Assembly: GCA_033283175.1 (NCBI GenBank)
Contig: JAWMQM010000004.1
Location: forward strand, 1 to 64,000
DNA length: 64,000 nt
DNA from: Pseudomaricurvus sp033283175
GTDB lineage: Bacteria > Pseudomonadota > Gammaproteobacteria > Pseudomonadales > Cellvibrionaceae
Reading direction: 5' to 3'
The position numbers were made by a program, and so were the translations under genes. Positions within the stretch are counted from its first letter, which is position 1, and each line of letters opens with the position of its first letter. A model generated the notes under the pieces. The model did no database searches. It had not been told where the DNA came from and saw only the letters and a program-made list of their open reading frames with translations. Positions 52,636 to 60,648 of this stretch are shown here, in pieces.

Positions 52636-53505
52636 TCAATAATGACTCATAGTCGCCGCACACACCCCACCCAACACCAGATACTCACTCTCCCCCTGCA
52701 GCACCCCCGGCAACAACCCGGGAAAGTAGACCAGCTTACAGAGCGGAATCGTTGCCTCCAGAATCACATCACCAAAGGCCGACGCATGATCCCGGTCGCA
52801 GCTAAAGGAGTTAAGGTTATTGAGTAGTAACACACACTCATCCGCCGACGGCTGTTCGATCACATAGTGATCCTCCAACCAGTTAAGGCCGCGATAGAGT
52901 GTCCGGTGGGTATCGGTCGGCCAGCGCCGCTGTAACTCGTACTGGCAGTAGCTGTAGAGCAGGTCCAGCTGTGACTCCAGCGCATTGCTGTTGTAAAGGC
53001 CGCGCTGGAAGTCACCCTCGAAAAGCGCGTAAGTCTCACTGTTGGGATCACTGAGCGAACCGCGATGATTCAGTGCCCGCAGGCCAAAGCGCGACTCCAC
53101 CCAGCGCTTCAGCACCGCCGCCTCCACACCATCGGCATTGAACATCCAGCCGCGCAACAGCCGCAGGTAGTCGGCCTTGTCACGCCGCACTCCCCGATTG
53201 TCCGGATCAAAGCCGGCTTCGTCACTTTTGCCCAACAGAAACGCCGAACTCATATACTGGCGAAAGTGCAGCGCCCGCACCTCCGCCTCGTCGATATCGT
53301 CCAGCGCGCGGAACAGCTGGCTGTGTAACTCCTGCACACCATCCAGGCAGAGCCGTACAGGGTGCAACTGAAAAGTACGACTGCCCAGAATCACCGCCGG
53401 CTGGTTGCAACGATTGATGGAAAGACGGGCAAACAGCGGCAGGCTCACCGGGTGAGTGGTTTCGGTTGCACCTGAATTGAGCTGGGTCATGTGTTTATCG
53501 GTCAT
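52636..53505 (-). CDS. draT: NAD(+)-dinitrogenase reductase ADP-D-ribosyltransferase (DraT family)
   Basis: A 289-residue protein with the DraT family pattern throughout: RLSINRCNQP, LHPVRLCLDGVQELH, DYLRLLRGWMFNADG, VLKRWVESRFGL, GLYNSNALESQLDLLYSYCQYEL. The mono-ADP-ribosyltransferase R-S-ExE elements are Arg205 (LYRG), Ser233/235 (LNSFS) and Glu272/Glu274 (QGESEY). In diazotrophs DraT inactivates NifH by ADP-ribosylating an Arg. No nif gene lies in the window, so the target here is open. The start may be ATG 53505 or ATG 53490. It is divergent from draG with 56 bases between. Confidence 0.9.
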   Translation of the reverse strand: MTDKHMTQLNSGATETTHPVSLPLFARLSINRCNQPAVILGSRTFQLHPVRLCLDGVQELHSQLFRALDDIDEAEVRALHFRQYMSSAFLLGKSDEAGFDPDNRGVRRDKADYLRLLRGWMFNADGVEAAVLKRWVESRFGLRALNHRGSLSDPNSETYALFEGDFQRGLYNSNALESQLDLLYSYCQYELQRRWPTDTHRTLYRGLNWLEDHYVIEQPSADECVLLLNNLNSFSCDRDHASAFGDVILEATIPLCKLVYFPGLLPGVLQGESEYLVLGGVCAATMSHY

Positions 53506-53561
53506 CCTCTTTACTATTAAATAGACCGTTACGGTTGCTTTATCAATTAAGGAAGAGAGTA

Positions 53562-54464
53562 ATGCCAGACCGACAACAACGCTACCAGGGATGCCTGCTG
53601 GGGCTCGCCGCCGGGGACGCCGTCGGCACCACGGTAGAGTTCAAACGCCGTGGCAGCTTTGAACCGCTCACCGATATGGTGGGTGGTGGCCCCTTCGGCC
53701 TGCACGCCGGTCAATGGACCGACGACACCTCCATGGCGCTGTGCCTGGCCCACTCCCTGCTGGAAAAACAGGGCTTCGACGCCAACGACCAGATGCAGCG
53801 CTACAACAACTGGCGCCTGCACGGCTACATGAGCAGCAACGGCCGCTGTTTCGATATCGGTACCACCGTCTCCGAGGCACTGAGCCAATACCTCAGCCAC
53901 GGCAACCCCTTCGCCGGCTCCACCAACCCTTTCTCCGCCGGCAACGGCTCCCTCATGCGCCTGGCCCCGGTAGTCATGTACTACAGCCCCAATCTGAAAC
54001 AGGCCATCCACTACGCCGGTGAAAGCTCCCGCACCACCCACGCCGCCAAAGAGTGCATCGACGCCTGCCGCTACTTTGCCGCCCTGCTGCACAGCGTTTT
54101 CGAAGGCGCGGATAAAGAGGCGCTGCTCACCTGCGAACTCTACCAACCGGAAACTCGCAAGATTGCCGCGATTCAACAGGGTGACTACCGCAACAAAACC
54201 GTGGAACAGATCAAGGGTAGCGGCTATGTGGTGGAAAGTTTAGAAGCAGCGCTGTGGTGTTTTGACCAGACCGACACCTTTGCCGACGCCATCCTGCTGG
54301 CCGCCAACCTGGGGGACGATGCGGATACCACCGCTGCCATCTGCGGGCAGATCGCGGGGGCGTTTTATGGAGTGGAGGCAATTCCCGCAAGCTGGCGGGA
54401 GAAAATTGTGATGGCTGGCGAGATTACCCAACTGGCCGATGCCCTGCTGGCCGCCAGCCCTTAA
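53562..54464 (+). CDS. draG: ADP-ribosylglycohydrolase (DraG family)
   Basis: A 300-residue dinuclear Mg/Mn hydrolase. The metal ligands are in QWTDDTSMA (Thr53-Asp54-Asp55) and GDDADTT (Asp252-Asp253-Asp255), with GDAVGTTVEF near residue 18. DraG-type enzymes remove ADP-ribose from arginine and so reverse DraT. AAGGAAGAG lies just before ATG 53562. The divergent arrangement with draT indicates a reversible modification pair. Confidence 0.93.
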   Translation: MPDRQQRYQGCLLGLAAGDAVGTTVEFKRRGSFEPLTDMVGGGPFGLHAGQWTDDTSMALCLAHSLLEKQGFDANDQMQRYNNWRLHGYMSSNGRCFDIGTTVSEALSQYLSHGNPFAGSTNPFSAGNGSLMRLAPVVMYYSPNLKQAIHYAGESSRTTHAAKECIDACRYFAALLHSVFEGADKEALLTCELYQPETRKIAAIQQGDYRNKTVEQIKGSGYVVESLEAALWCFDQTDTFADAILLAANLGDDADTTAAICGQIAGAFYGVEAIPASWREKIVMAGEITQLADALLAASP

Positions 54465-54587
54465 TTGGTTGATGTGTGAACAATTCGGCGCAGCGACTGT
54501 AGCGGACTGATACCGCTATGCTCTGCAAAAGCGCTACACTGCTGCGCTATTGAGTAAACATAAGCCCCTGAATACTGAGAAGACCCC

Positions 54588-54797
54588 ATGCGAATCCTGG
54601 CCCTGTTAGTCACCCTCTTGATCATCGGTTTTCTGGTGACCAAGCAGTTGAATACACCCACCACCGTTGGCGGTGACGAGACCGGTCTTCCGCACACCGC
54701 GGCACCCAACAGCAAAGAGGATCTGGATAATCTGCAGGATAACCTGGATAGCCTGCTGGAGCAGAGCACCAGACAGCGACTGGAAGGGGCGGAGTAG
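54588..54797 (+). CDS. Small membrane-anchored protein
   Basis: A 69-residue protein beginning MRILALLVTLLIIGFLVTKQ, one N-terminal membrane span. An acidic/polar tail with a short amphipathic helix (KEDLDNLQDNLDSLLEQSTR) follows. It has no known family. Downstream of draG by 123 bases, with no clear ribosome site, so gene status is moderate. Confidence 0.6.
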   Translation: MRILALLVTLLIIGFLVTKQLNTPTTVGGDETGLPHTAAPNSKEDLDNLQDNLDSLLEQSTRQRLEGAE

Positions 54798-55152
54798 TGA
54801 ATCGCTTAGGTGTTCATTGATGTCGAGCTATAGGCCGACCGATACAGCACATAAAACATTGTCCAAAAATTGAAAATATGGAATATTTACCTGACGCCGG
54901 CAGACACGGATGGTTTCCACACGGCAACAACTCTTCTCATGGTCTGTCCTTTACACTAACAGGATCTAACCAGGAAGCTGTTCCTGCCTGTAAAAGATCT
55001 GATCTCGTCACCAAATAATGTTTATTAGACCAGCCACCCGGAACAAAAGCTAACCAGCCTACTAAAGTAAAATGGGCTGCCTTCAAAGAATTCACTCATC
55101 GCATCCTTTTTGTTGGTGCAGATTCGGTTTTTGGCTACAGGAATTAGCTTAA
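54798..55152. other. Gene-free region with dispersed repeat copy 1
   Basis: No gene seen. It contains GCACATAAAACATTGTCC (54847-54864), an AATATG-rich stretch and CAGACACGGATGG. Nearly the same order of blocks recurs at 58484-58545, so this is one copy of a diverged repeat of about 70 bases. Confidence 0.6.
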
Positions 55153-56409
55153 ATGAAACACTTTAACCGGATACACCTCAGAGCCCTGTCTCTTGTTTCT
55201 TGTGTTCTCCTTTTGGTCGGAGGCTGTTCATTACTCGATATCAGTGCCCAGACAGAAACCCTGACGAGCGCAGCGCTGATTCGAGGTAAGGTGGCCAATA
55301 CCACAGACAAGCAAGGGCCTGTCAGTGTAATGGTATTTGAAATCAAGGATGGCCTGCCGAGCTACGATGGCGCCGCTTATGCCAGCAAGTCCGGCCATTA
55401 TCAGTTTAGTGTGACGCCGGGGACCTATCAGATTTCTGCCCATGTGGATGTCAATCGCGACGGGAAGTACCAAAAGGGAGAGCCGGCTCGCAGCATCTCT
55501 TCCCCCGATTTCCTGGAGCTTGAGCCTGGTGCTACGGTCGATGTAGCCGTGCTGGAAATAACCGACGACCATGGTCAGGCTTTTACCTTGGATACTTCTT
55601 CCGGCAACAGTTCCCATTACGAAAACCTGGGCAAAATCATCTCCCTGAATTCGCCCATTTTTACGCCCGAAAATTACGCCATGGGATTGTGGCGCCCCAT
55701 AGATTTTTTAACCACGATCGGTGGTGGCCTGTTTCTTCTGGACGAGTACGACAGCAGCAAGACTCCTGTACTGTTTGTCCACGGTATCGATGCTGGACCC
55801 ACCGACTGGGAGCCGGTTATCAGCCAACTCGACAGACGCGCGTTTCAGCCCTGGATTTACTACTACGCCAGTGGCATGCAGTTGGATATAGTCAGCGACA
55901 CCTTGCTTCAGGGCATAACCGAACTTCAAAAGCGCTATGAGTTTCACTCGCTGGTTATTGCGGCGCACAGTATGGGTGGCCTGGTTACCCGATCATTGGT
56001 GAAAAAGTATCAGGAGCAACATCCCCTCGACTTTGACGCACTTAAGATGGTGATAACCGTGAACAGCCCTTTTGGGGGCATGTCCAGTGCAGCGAAAGGC
56101 ATCAACTATTCGCCTATTGTCATCCCATCATGGGTGGATGTAGCAAAAGGCAGTGAGTTTTTAAATGAAATCACTGAATGGCCGTGGCCAGAGCATATTC
56201 CCTACCACCTGGTGTTTTCCTTCGCCGAGGGCGAGGATGGAGACGGCGTGGTAAGTGTGGCAGATGAAATCCCCTATAAAATTCAGGACGACGCGAAACG
56301 GATGTATGGATTCTCCAATACCCATGTAGGAACATTGAGTGATCCCCGATTTATCGGTCTGTTTAATTCCCTGCTCACAGAGGTAGAGGAAAACCTGAAC
56401 TCAAATTAA
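55153..56409 (+). CDS. Lipoprotein with alpha/beta hydrolase domain
   Basis: A 418-residue lipoprotein. The signal peptide ends in a lipobox (LLLVGGC, Cys25). Residues 40-140 form an all-beta, carboxypeptidase-regulatory-like domain (GKVANTTDKQGPVSV; YQFSVTPGTYQISAHVDVNR). The hydrolase domain (about 180-400) has FVHGIDAGPTDWEPV and the nucleophile elbow AHSMGG, like PGAP1/lipase-type esterases, and a late His in NTHVGT. Its base composition is visibly less GC-rich than the conserved genes to the left. It probably sits on the outer membrane and acts on an ester or lipid. Confidence 0.85.
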   Translation: MKHFNRIHLRALSLVSCVLLLVGGCSLLDISAQTETLTSAALIRGKVANTTDKQGPVSVMVFEIKDGLPSYDGAAYASKSGHYQFSVTPGTYQISAHVDVNRDGKYQKGEPARSISSPDFLELEPGATVDVAVLEITDDHGQAFTLDTSSGNSSHYENLGKIISLNSPIFTPENYAMGLWRPIDFLTTIGGGLFLLDEYDSSKTPVLFVHGIDAGPTDWEPVISQLDRRAFQPWIYYYASGMQLDIVSDTLLQGITELQKRYEFHSLVIAAHSMGGLVTRSLVKKYQEQHPLDFDALKMVITVNSPFGGMSSAAKGINYSPIVIPSWVDVAKGSEFLNEITEWPWPEHIPYHLVFSFAEGEDGDGVVSVADEIPYKIQDDAKRMYGFSNTHVGTLSDPRFIGLFNSLLTEVEENLNSN

Positions 56410-56537
56410 GTATCCTGAACACGGGGGTCTGGCGTGACATGCAAGAAAGGTGTATCCATTGCGCTGCACATGAAAAAGCCTGCAAACAAGGCCAACTAGC
56501 TTTGCTCCTGTGGCGCCGGGCAACCTGCGCCAGGCTG

Positions 56538-56565
56538 TGTTCAATGGGGTCTGTTCAATGGGGTC
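56538..56565. repeat. 14-base tandem repeat TGTTCAATGGGGTC
   Basis: Two perfect adjacent copies (56538-56551, 56552-56565) followed by GGAGCC. The motif AATGGGGTCgGAGCC is typical of solo repeats left near REP-associated Y1 transposases. Confidence 0.7.
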
Positions 56566-56632
56566 GGAGCCTTTGATTTCCACGGACAACTAAAAACTAA
56601 TACCTAACCCTATACCCGCCAGAGCCCTGAAA

Positions 56633-57415
56633 ATGCAGTCCCAGGCAATACCCATACGAGCAACCACCCTAACAGCCATTAACATGGTTATAGAAAACAG
56701 GGCTCAACTACTGCGATTGGCACTCCCTTTACTTGTCGTAGTCACATTCAGCCAGATCTACTCTCACGTAGCTGCAAGCAATCCCGAGCCATCGTTCAAT
56801 TTCATATCCATTCTTCTCGGACTCGCCTATGTATTGACTCTCCTGAATGCGACTGTCGGTGCTCACCGGGTCTTTTTGCTTTCAAGGGAGGATGCATCAC
56901 AAACCAGGGCTCTGAGGTGGACCATGAGGGAAACCAGATTTCTGGGATGGTCGATTGCCCTGGCTGTCCGCCTTCTGGTCGTAATCCTGCCTGTGTTATT
57001 GATTGAGATTGCCGTTATCCCGAGAATGTGGGGCGCCTCTTTTGAGACATCCTATCTGGTTATTCTTATTTCAAGCTTTTTTTATCTTCCAATAGCGTAC
57101 GTCTTCAGCCGGTGGGCCATGGTTCTACCTGCCACAGCTATAGACCAAACACACAAGAGTATTGGCTGGTCATGGCATATGACCAAAGGACACAGCCTGC
57201 AACTGTTTATCCTGATCGGCATTATTCCGTTCACAACAGATATTCTTCTCTCCCTGCTGCCCTTTGGCACCAGCATCGTCGGGCAGCTCTGCTACGAAGT
57301 CATTTGGTTAATCGTCGGCGCTATAGAAATCTGCTTGCTGTCCCTGAGCTTTGGCATGCTTAACGAATGGGCTTCAGGTGATACGAAAAACACCGAAGAG
57401 CAAACCCAAGCCTAG
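56633..57415 (+). CDS. Polytopic membrane protein of unknown function
   Basis: A 260-residue protein with about six membrane spans (roughly residues 28-47, 57-75, 104-126, 138-160, 190-210, 222-245). Loops carry RWTMRETRFLGW and WSWHMTKGHSLQL, a pattern seen in uncharacterised 'glycerophosphoryl-diester-membrane-like' and YciC-type proteins. I assign no function. The base composition is below its GC-rich neighbours. Confidence 0.75.
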   Translation: MQSQAIPIRATTLTAINMVIENRAQLLRLALPLLVVVTFSQIYSHVAASNPEPSFNFISILLGLAYVLTLLNATVGAHRVFLLSREDASQTRALRWTMRETRFLGWSIALAVRLLVVILPVLLIEIAVIPRMWGASFETSYLVILISSFFYLPIAYVFSRWAMVLPATAIDQTHKSIGWSWHMTKGHSLQLFILIGIIPFTTDILLSLLPFGTSIVGQLCYEVIWLIVGAIEICLLSLSFGMLNEWASGDTKNTEEQTQA

Positions 57416-57587
57416 GCGTTGATCACTCCCCCTGAGCCTTTGGTGTTCCATTGACCCAAAGGCTCATCCCACCGGCATCGCTGGCGTCATTCGCCATCCC
57501 AAAATGCCGGACACCCACTATAGTTATCTGGATTACGGAGCGGGCAGACCGCAAATCAACCCACGAGGTACAACAGGGAGTAACGCC

Positions 57588-58313
57588 ATGAACACACCCG
57601 TCGTCATCCAGCACCGTTTCTGCGGCCCACCCGATTCCGGCAATGGGGGTTATGTCAGTGGCATTATCGGAGAGGCATTGGGCGGCAAGGCCACCGTGCG
57701 CCTGTTCCTGCCCCCGCCGTTGGGCCGCCCGCTGACACTGGACCTCGACGACACCAGCGCACAATTGCTGGACGGCGAGAAGCTGGTCGCCAAGGGCTGG
57801 ACCGAAGCCGTAGATGTGCAATGTCCGGAGATACCCTCCTGGGCCGAGGCACTGGAAGCCACCAAATCCTTTATTGGTTTTCAGCAACACCCCTTCCCCG
57901 GCTGCTTTGTCTGTGGCCCTGGCCGGCATGAAGGTGATGGCCTGCGCATATTCCCCGGCAGGCTGCCCGGCACCGAGGTGGTCGCCGGGCCCTGGATTCC
58001 CGACAACTCCCTGATCAGCCAGAAAGACAAGAGCAACCACATAGACCGGGTCTTTATCTGGGCGGCCCTCGATTGCACCAGCGCCTTCCCCATGTTTCCC
58101 ACCGGGGAAGGCAAAGCGTTGGTGCTGGGGCAGATGTCGGTGCAGATTCACGAGGACATAAGCGCCGGCGAACACTGCATCGCGCTGGGCTGGCCGCTGG
58201 GCCAGGATGGCAGGAAGCTCTACTCCGCATCGGCCATTGTGAATCAGGATGGTGAGGTGGCGGCTACGGCAAAGGCCACCTGGATTGAAGTGGAGGCGCA
58301 TTTATTTCAGTAA
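57588..58313 (+). CDS. Hotdog-fold thioesterase-like protein
   Basis: A 241-residue protein beginning MNTPVVIQHRFCGPPDSGNG. It has the GGYVSGIIGEAL helix and two repeated strand blocks (TVRLFLPPPLGRPLTLDLD and ALVLGQMSVQIHEDISAGE) suggestive of a double hotdog fold. A CFVCGPGRHEGDGLRIFPG segment carries a CxxC pair, which could bind a metal. Substrate unknown. AGGGAG lies 8 bases before ATG 57588. Confidence 0.75.
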   Translation: MNTPVVIQHRFCGPPDSGNGGYVSGIIGEALGGKATVRLFLPPPLGRPLTLDLDDTSAQLLDGEKLVAKGWTEAVDVQCPEIPSWAEALEATKSFIGFQQHPFPGCFVCGPGRHEGDGLRIFPGRLPGTEVVAGPWIPDNSLISQKDKSNHIDRVFIWAALDCTSAFPMFPTGEGKALVLGQMSVQIHEDISAGEHCIALGWPLGQDGRKLYSASAIVNQDGEVAATAKATWIEVEAHLFQ

Positions 58314-58977
58314 GTGGCTGTGGGCGCTGGGCCGGTGATTCAATCCCGGCTGCGCCGTCCATGACTAAAACCCAGCTCACGCCCATAGCTCAACTCCAGC
58401 TACCACTTCCGCACTTCATCGGGCAAAAATTTTCTCTTCACCTCGGCGCATCCCGTAAGCTCACCAGCCACAGCAAACCCGTGGCACATAAAACATTGTC
58501 CTACCCCCCAAAATATGAAATATTGCAGACACGGATAGCTCTCACGCGGTAATCACTGCACTGCTCTAACTATCCTCCGTTGCTGACAGCAAACCCGCAG
58601 CAGGAATATTCCCTTCTGTACCACCATCCGCACACAAGCTGTGTGGATTAACGACTATAAAGCCGACCAAACATTACTCAACAGACCGGATAAATCTGTT
58701 GAATTAAGCCAGGGAGCATCAGGCATCTTCGACATCTCTTCACCAGCCAACAACCATTCCGACTACGCCGGCCCCTCGCCCGAAATTCTGCAGAGCGGCA
58801 ATGGCGACTTGCGTCCGTCTAAGGTGTTTGTGGAGAGCCTGTTGCCCGTCAGGGCGCTGTAGCCAGAGCTCTCTGGCCACGGCAAGAATTCGCCTTTGAT
58901 TAAGGCGTGGCGCTGGAGGGCAGATATACCCCGCTGCACTCCAACTCAAAAACCTGGGGGATTTATAAGGAAAATGT
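58314..58977. other. Long gene-poor region with dispersed repeat copy 2
   Basis: 664 bases without a convincing gene. The repeat block GCACATAAAACATTGTC ... AAATATGAAATATT ... CAGACACGGATAG (58484-58535) matches 54847-54915. A 73-codon frame at 58641-58862 (MWINDYKADQ...) has no ribosome site; it could be a gene remnant. Confidence 0.55.
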
Positions 58978-59331
58978 ATGGATTGGTACTTTGAGGTTTT
59001 GAAGAAATACGCAACTTTCAGCGGTCGTGCACGCCGGAAGGAGTACTGGATGTTCTACCTGTTCAACAACGTGATGGCCTTCTCCCTGCTCATGATTGAG
59101 ATGATGCTGGGTGGCCCAGGTGCTATTGGTCTTCTTTACATCCTCGGCACCATTATCCCCAGCCTGGCTGTCGCCGTGCGCCGCCTGCACGATACCGATC
59201 GCAGTGGCTGGTGGCTGTTGCTCAGCATTATCCCGTTTGTCGGTCCGCTGGTGGTGTTCATCTTCACCGTTCTGGACAGCTCTCCGGGCCAGAACAGCTA
59301 TGGTGCCTCTCCCAAGGAAGCTGTTGCCTGA
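58978..59331 (+). CDS. DUF805-family membrane protein
   Basis: A 117-residue protein of the DUF805 (YhaH/YhaI) family. It begins with MDWYFEVLKKYATFSGRARR, has three membrane spans, and RRLHDTDRSGWWLLLSIIP is highly characteristic. The function is unknown. AAGGA lies 8 bases before ATG 58978. A terminator follows. Confidence 0.93.
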   Translation: MDWYFEVLKKYATFSGRARRKEYWMFYLFNNVMAFSLLMIEMMLGGPGAIGLLYILGTIIPSLAVAVRRLHDTDRSGWWLLLSIIPFVGPLVVFIFTVLDSSPGQNSYGASPKEAVA

Positions 59332-59403
59332 CACCAGCCTCGTGCTTCGTTAGCAGCGCATGGTCTGTTGCGGTGGAATAACCTCCGCCAATAAGATCGC
59401 CCA

Positions 59404-59436
59404 CGTCGCCCGATCCGTCGGGCGATGTCTTTTTTT
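59404..59436 (+). terminator. Rho-independent terminator after the DUF805 gene
   Basis: Ten-base stem (59404-59413 with 59418-59427, one G-U pair), TCCG loop, then TCTTTTTTT. Confidence 0.9.
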
Positions 59437-59520
59437 GGTTTACTGAATCCTGACTATCCAACTACCTGTCTGGCACTGCCTGCTAATGGGCCTACACATA
59501 GACAAAGCGAAGAATACACG

Positions 59521-60183
59521 ATGAAGAAACTGGCCGGACTCCTGGTCCTGCTCTTGACGGGCTGCGACTTTTTCTCAAGCTCCGTTGTTCTGCCTTCCGA
59601 TTATCAGGTAGATGGCCGCGATAGTTCTACGCTCTCAGCGGAATGGTGGCAATGGGCAATGGCGTTTCCCCGCAACATCAATCCGGTCAGGGATAACACT
59701 GGAATACGCTGCGCAGTTGGCCAGCGGGGTGATGTCTGGTTTCTCGCGGGAGGCTTCGGTTCGGCCAAGATTCACCGCAACTGCACCGTTCCTGCGGACA
59801 AATACCTCTTCTTCCCTGTGGTTAACATGTCCTACTGGCCCGAGTCAGAAAACAATGGCATGACCTGCGACACGGTGAAACACGCTGCCGCCCTGAACAA
59901 CGATACCGCCATCGACCTGTTTGCAGAGCTGGACGGGGAAGGGATCGACAACGTGAAAAACTATCGCGTCGCCAGCCGTGAGTGCTTCAATATTTTCAAG
60001 CGTCGCCCGGCTTCACTCGGAGGCTTTAATGCCCACCCCTCAGCGTCGGACGGCTACTGGCTGCTGCTGAAGCCACTGTCCAAAGGCACCCATACCCTGA
60101 AGTTTGGTGGCCGCTACAATAACCAATCCAGCGAGTTCGGGCGCATGGTGCAGGATATCGAGTACACCATCACTGTGCAGTGA
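59521..60183 (+). CDS. Secreted lipoprotein of unknown function
   Basis: A 220-residue lipoprotein: signal peptide MKKLAGLLVLLLTGC with lipobox LLTGC (Cys15). The mature part has YQVDGRDSSTLSAEWWQWAM, CAVGQRGDVWFLAGGFGSAK and a C-terminal jelly-roll-like end (GTHTLKFGGRYNNQSSEF). Four further cysteines may form disulfides. It resembles small secreted proteins of marine bacteria, with no named function. ATG 59521 is the only start that gives the signal peptide. Confidence 0.8.
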   Translation: MKKLAGLLVLLLTGCDFFSSSVVLPSDYQVDGRDSSTLSAEWWQWAMAFPRNINPVRDNTGIRCAVGQRGDVWFLAGGFGSAKIHRNCTVPADKYLFFPVVNMSYWPESENNGMTCDTVKHAAALNNDTAIDLFAELDGEGIDNVKNYRVASRECFNIFKRRPASLGGFNAHPSASDGYWLLLKPLSKGTHTLKFGGRYNNQSSEFGRMVQDIEYTITVQ

Positions 60184-60208
60184 GCCTCCGGGACATGGTC
60201 TCTCCGGT

Positions 60209-60237
60209 TTGACCCACCTCACCCCTCCCCGTAGAAT
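60209..60237 (+). promoter_or_regulatory. Promoter of the cobN-like riboswitch transcript
   Basis: TTGACC (60209-60214), 17-base spacer, TAGAAT (60232-60237), immediately upstream of the cobalamin riboswitch. Confidence 0.75.
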
Positions 60238-60249
60238 CAGCCCCCGCTA

Positions 60250-60420
60250 AAGGTGCCTGTTAGCACGCCCACCGCCAGGACGTGTTTGAACAGGGTAAAC
60301 GGGAAGTCAGGTGCACTGTGGCAACACCCTCGGGTGTGTGGCCGTCACAGCAACCCCTGCGCTGCCCCCGCAACGGTAATGGATAGCATCCAGAGCCCGA
60401 AACCGGCCTTTTGCTGAGCT
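60250..60420 (+). ncRNA. Cobalamin (AdoCbl) riboswitch upstream of cobN-like gene
   Basis: Contains in order GGTGCCTGTTAGC, GGGAAGTCAGGTG, the core GCGCTGCCCCCGCAACGGT (near 60359-60378), and AGCCCGAAACCGGCC. These are the conserved elements of the class. A small hairpin (ATGAAGC/GCTTCAT at 60427-60445) follows. The remaining leader of about 200 bases to the gene shows nothing else that I recognise. Confidence 0.93.
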
Positions 60421-60648
60421 TGAACGATGAAGCGGAGGGCTTCATGACGGCGCTACAGTTCCGCCCACCGGGCCGGCCAGTTGCTGTTTACCTCCCCTCA
60501 TACGTGATGCAGTCTTGCGGCAATGGAACGGAGGGTTCTGGTGCGCGATCCAGGTAACCGGCCAACCGCTACACCACTGGCCACACTTCCTGATCCCGCC
60601 TTACCACCTCTGACGTTGCTGCCAACAACAACGTTTGAGGTTACACCT

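Noticed and set aside
58641..58862. 73-codon plus-strand frame (MWINDYKADQ...)
   Set aside because: No ribosome site and no similarity that I recognise; it might be a gene remnant but cannot be supported as a gene.
60427..60447. Tiny leader peptide ATG-AAG...TGA after the cobN riboswitch
   Set aside because: It is six codons inside a hairpin; nothing supports translation.
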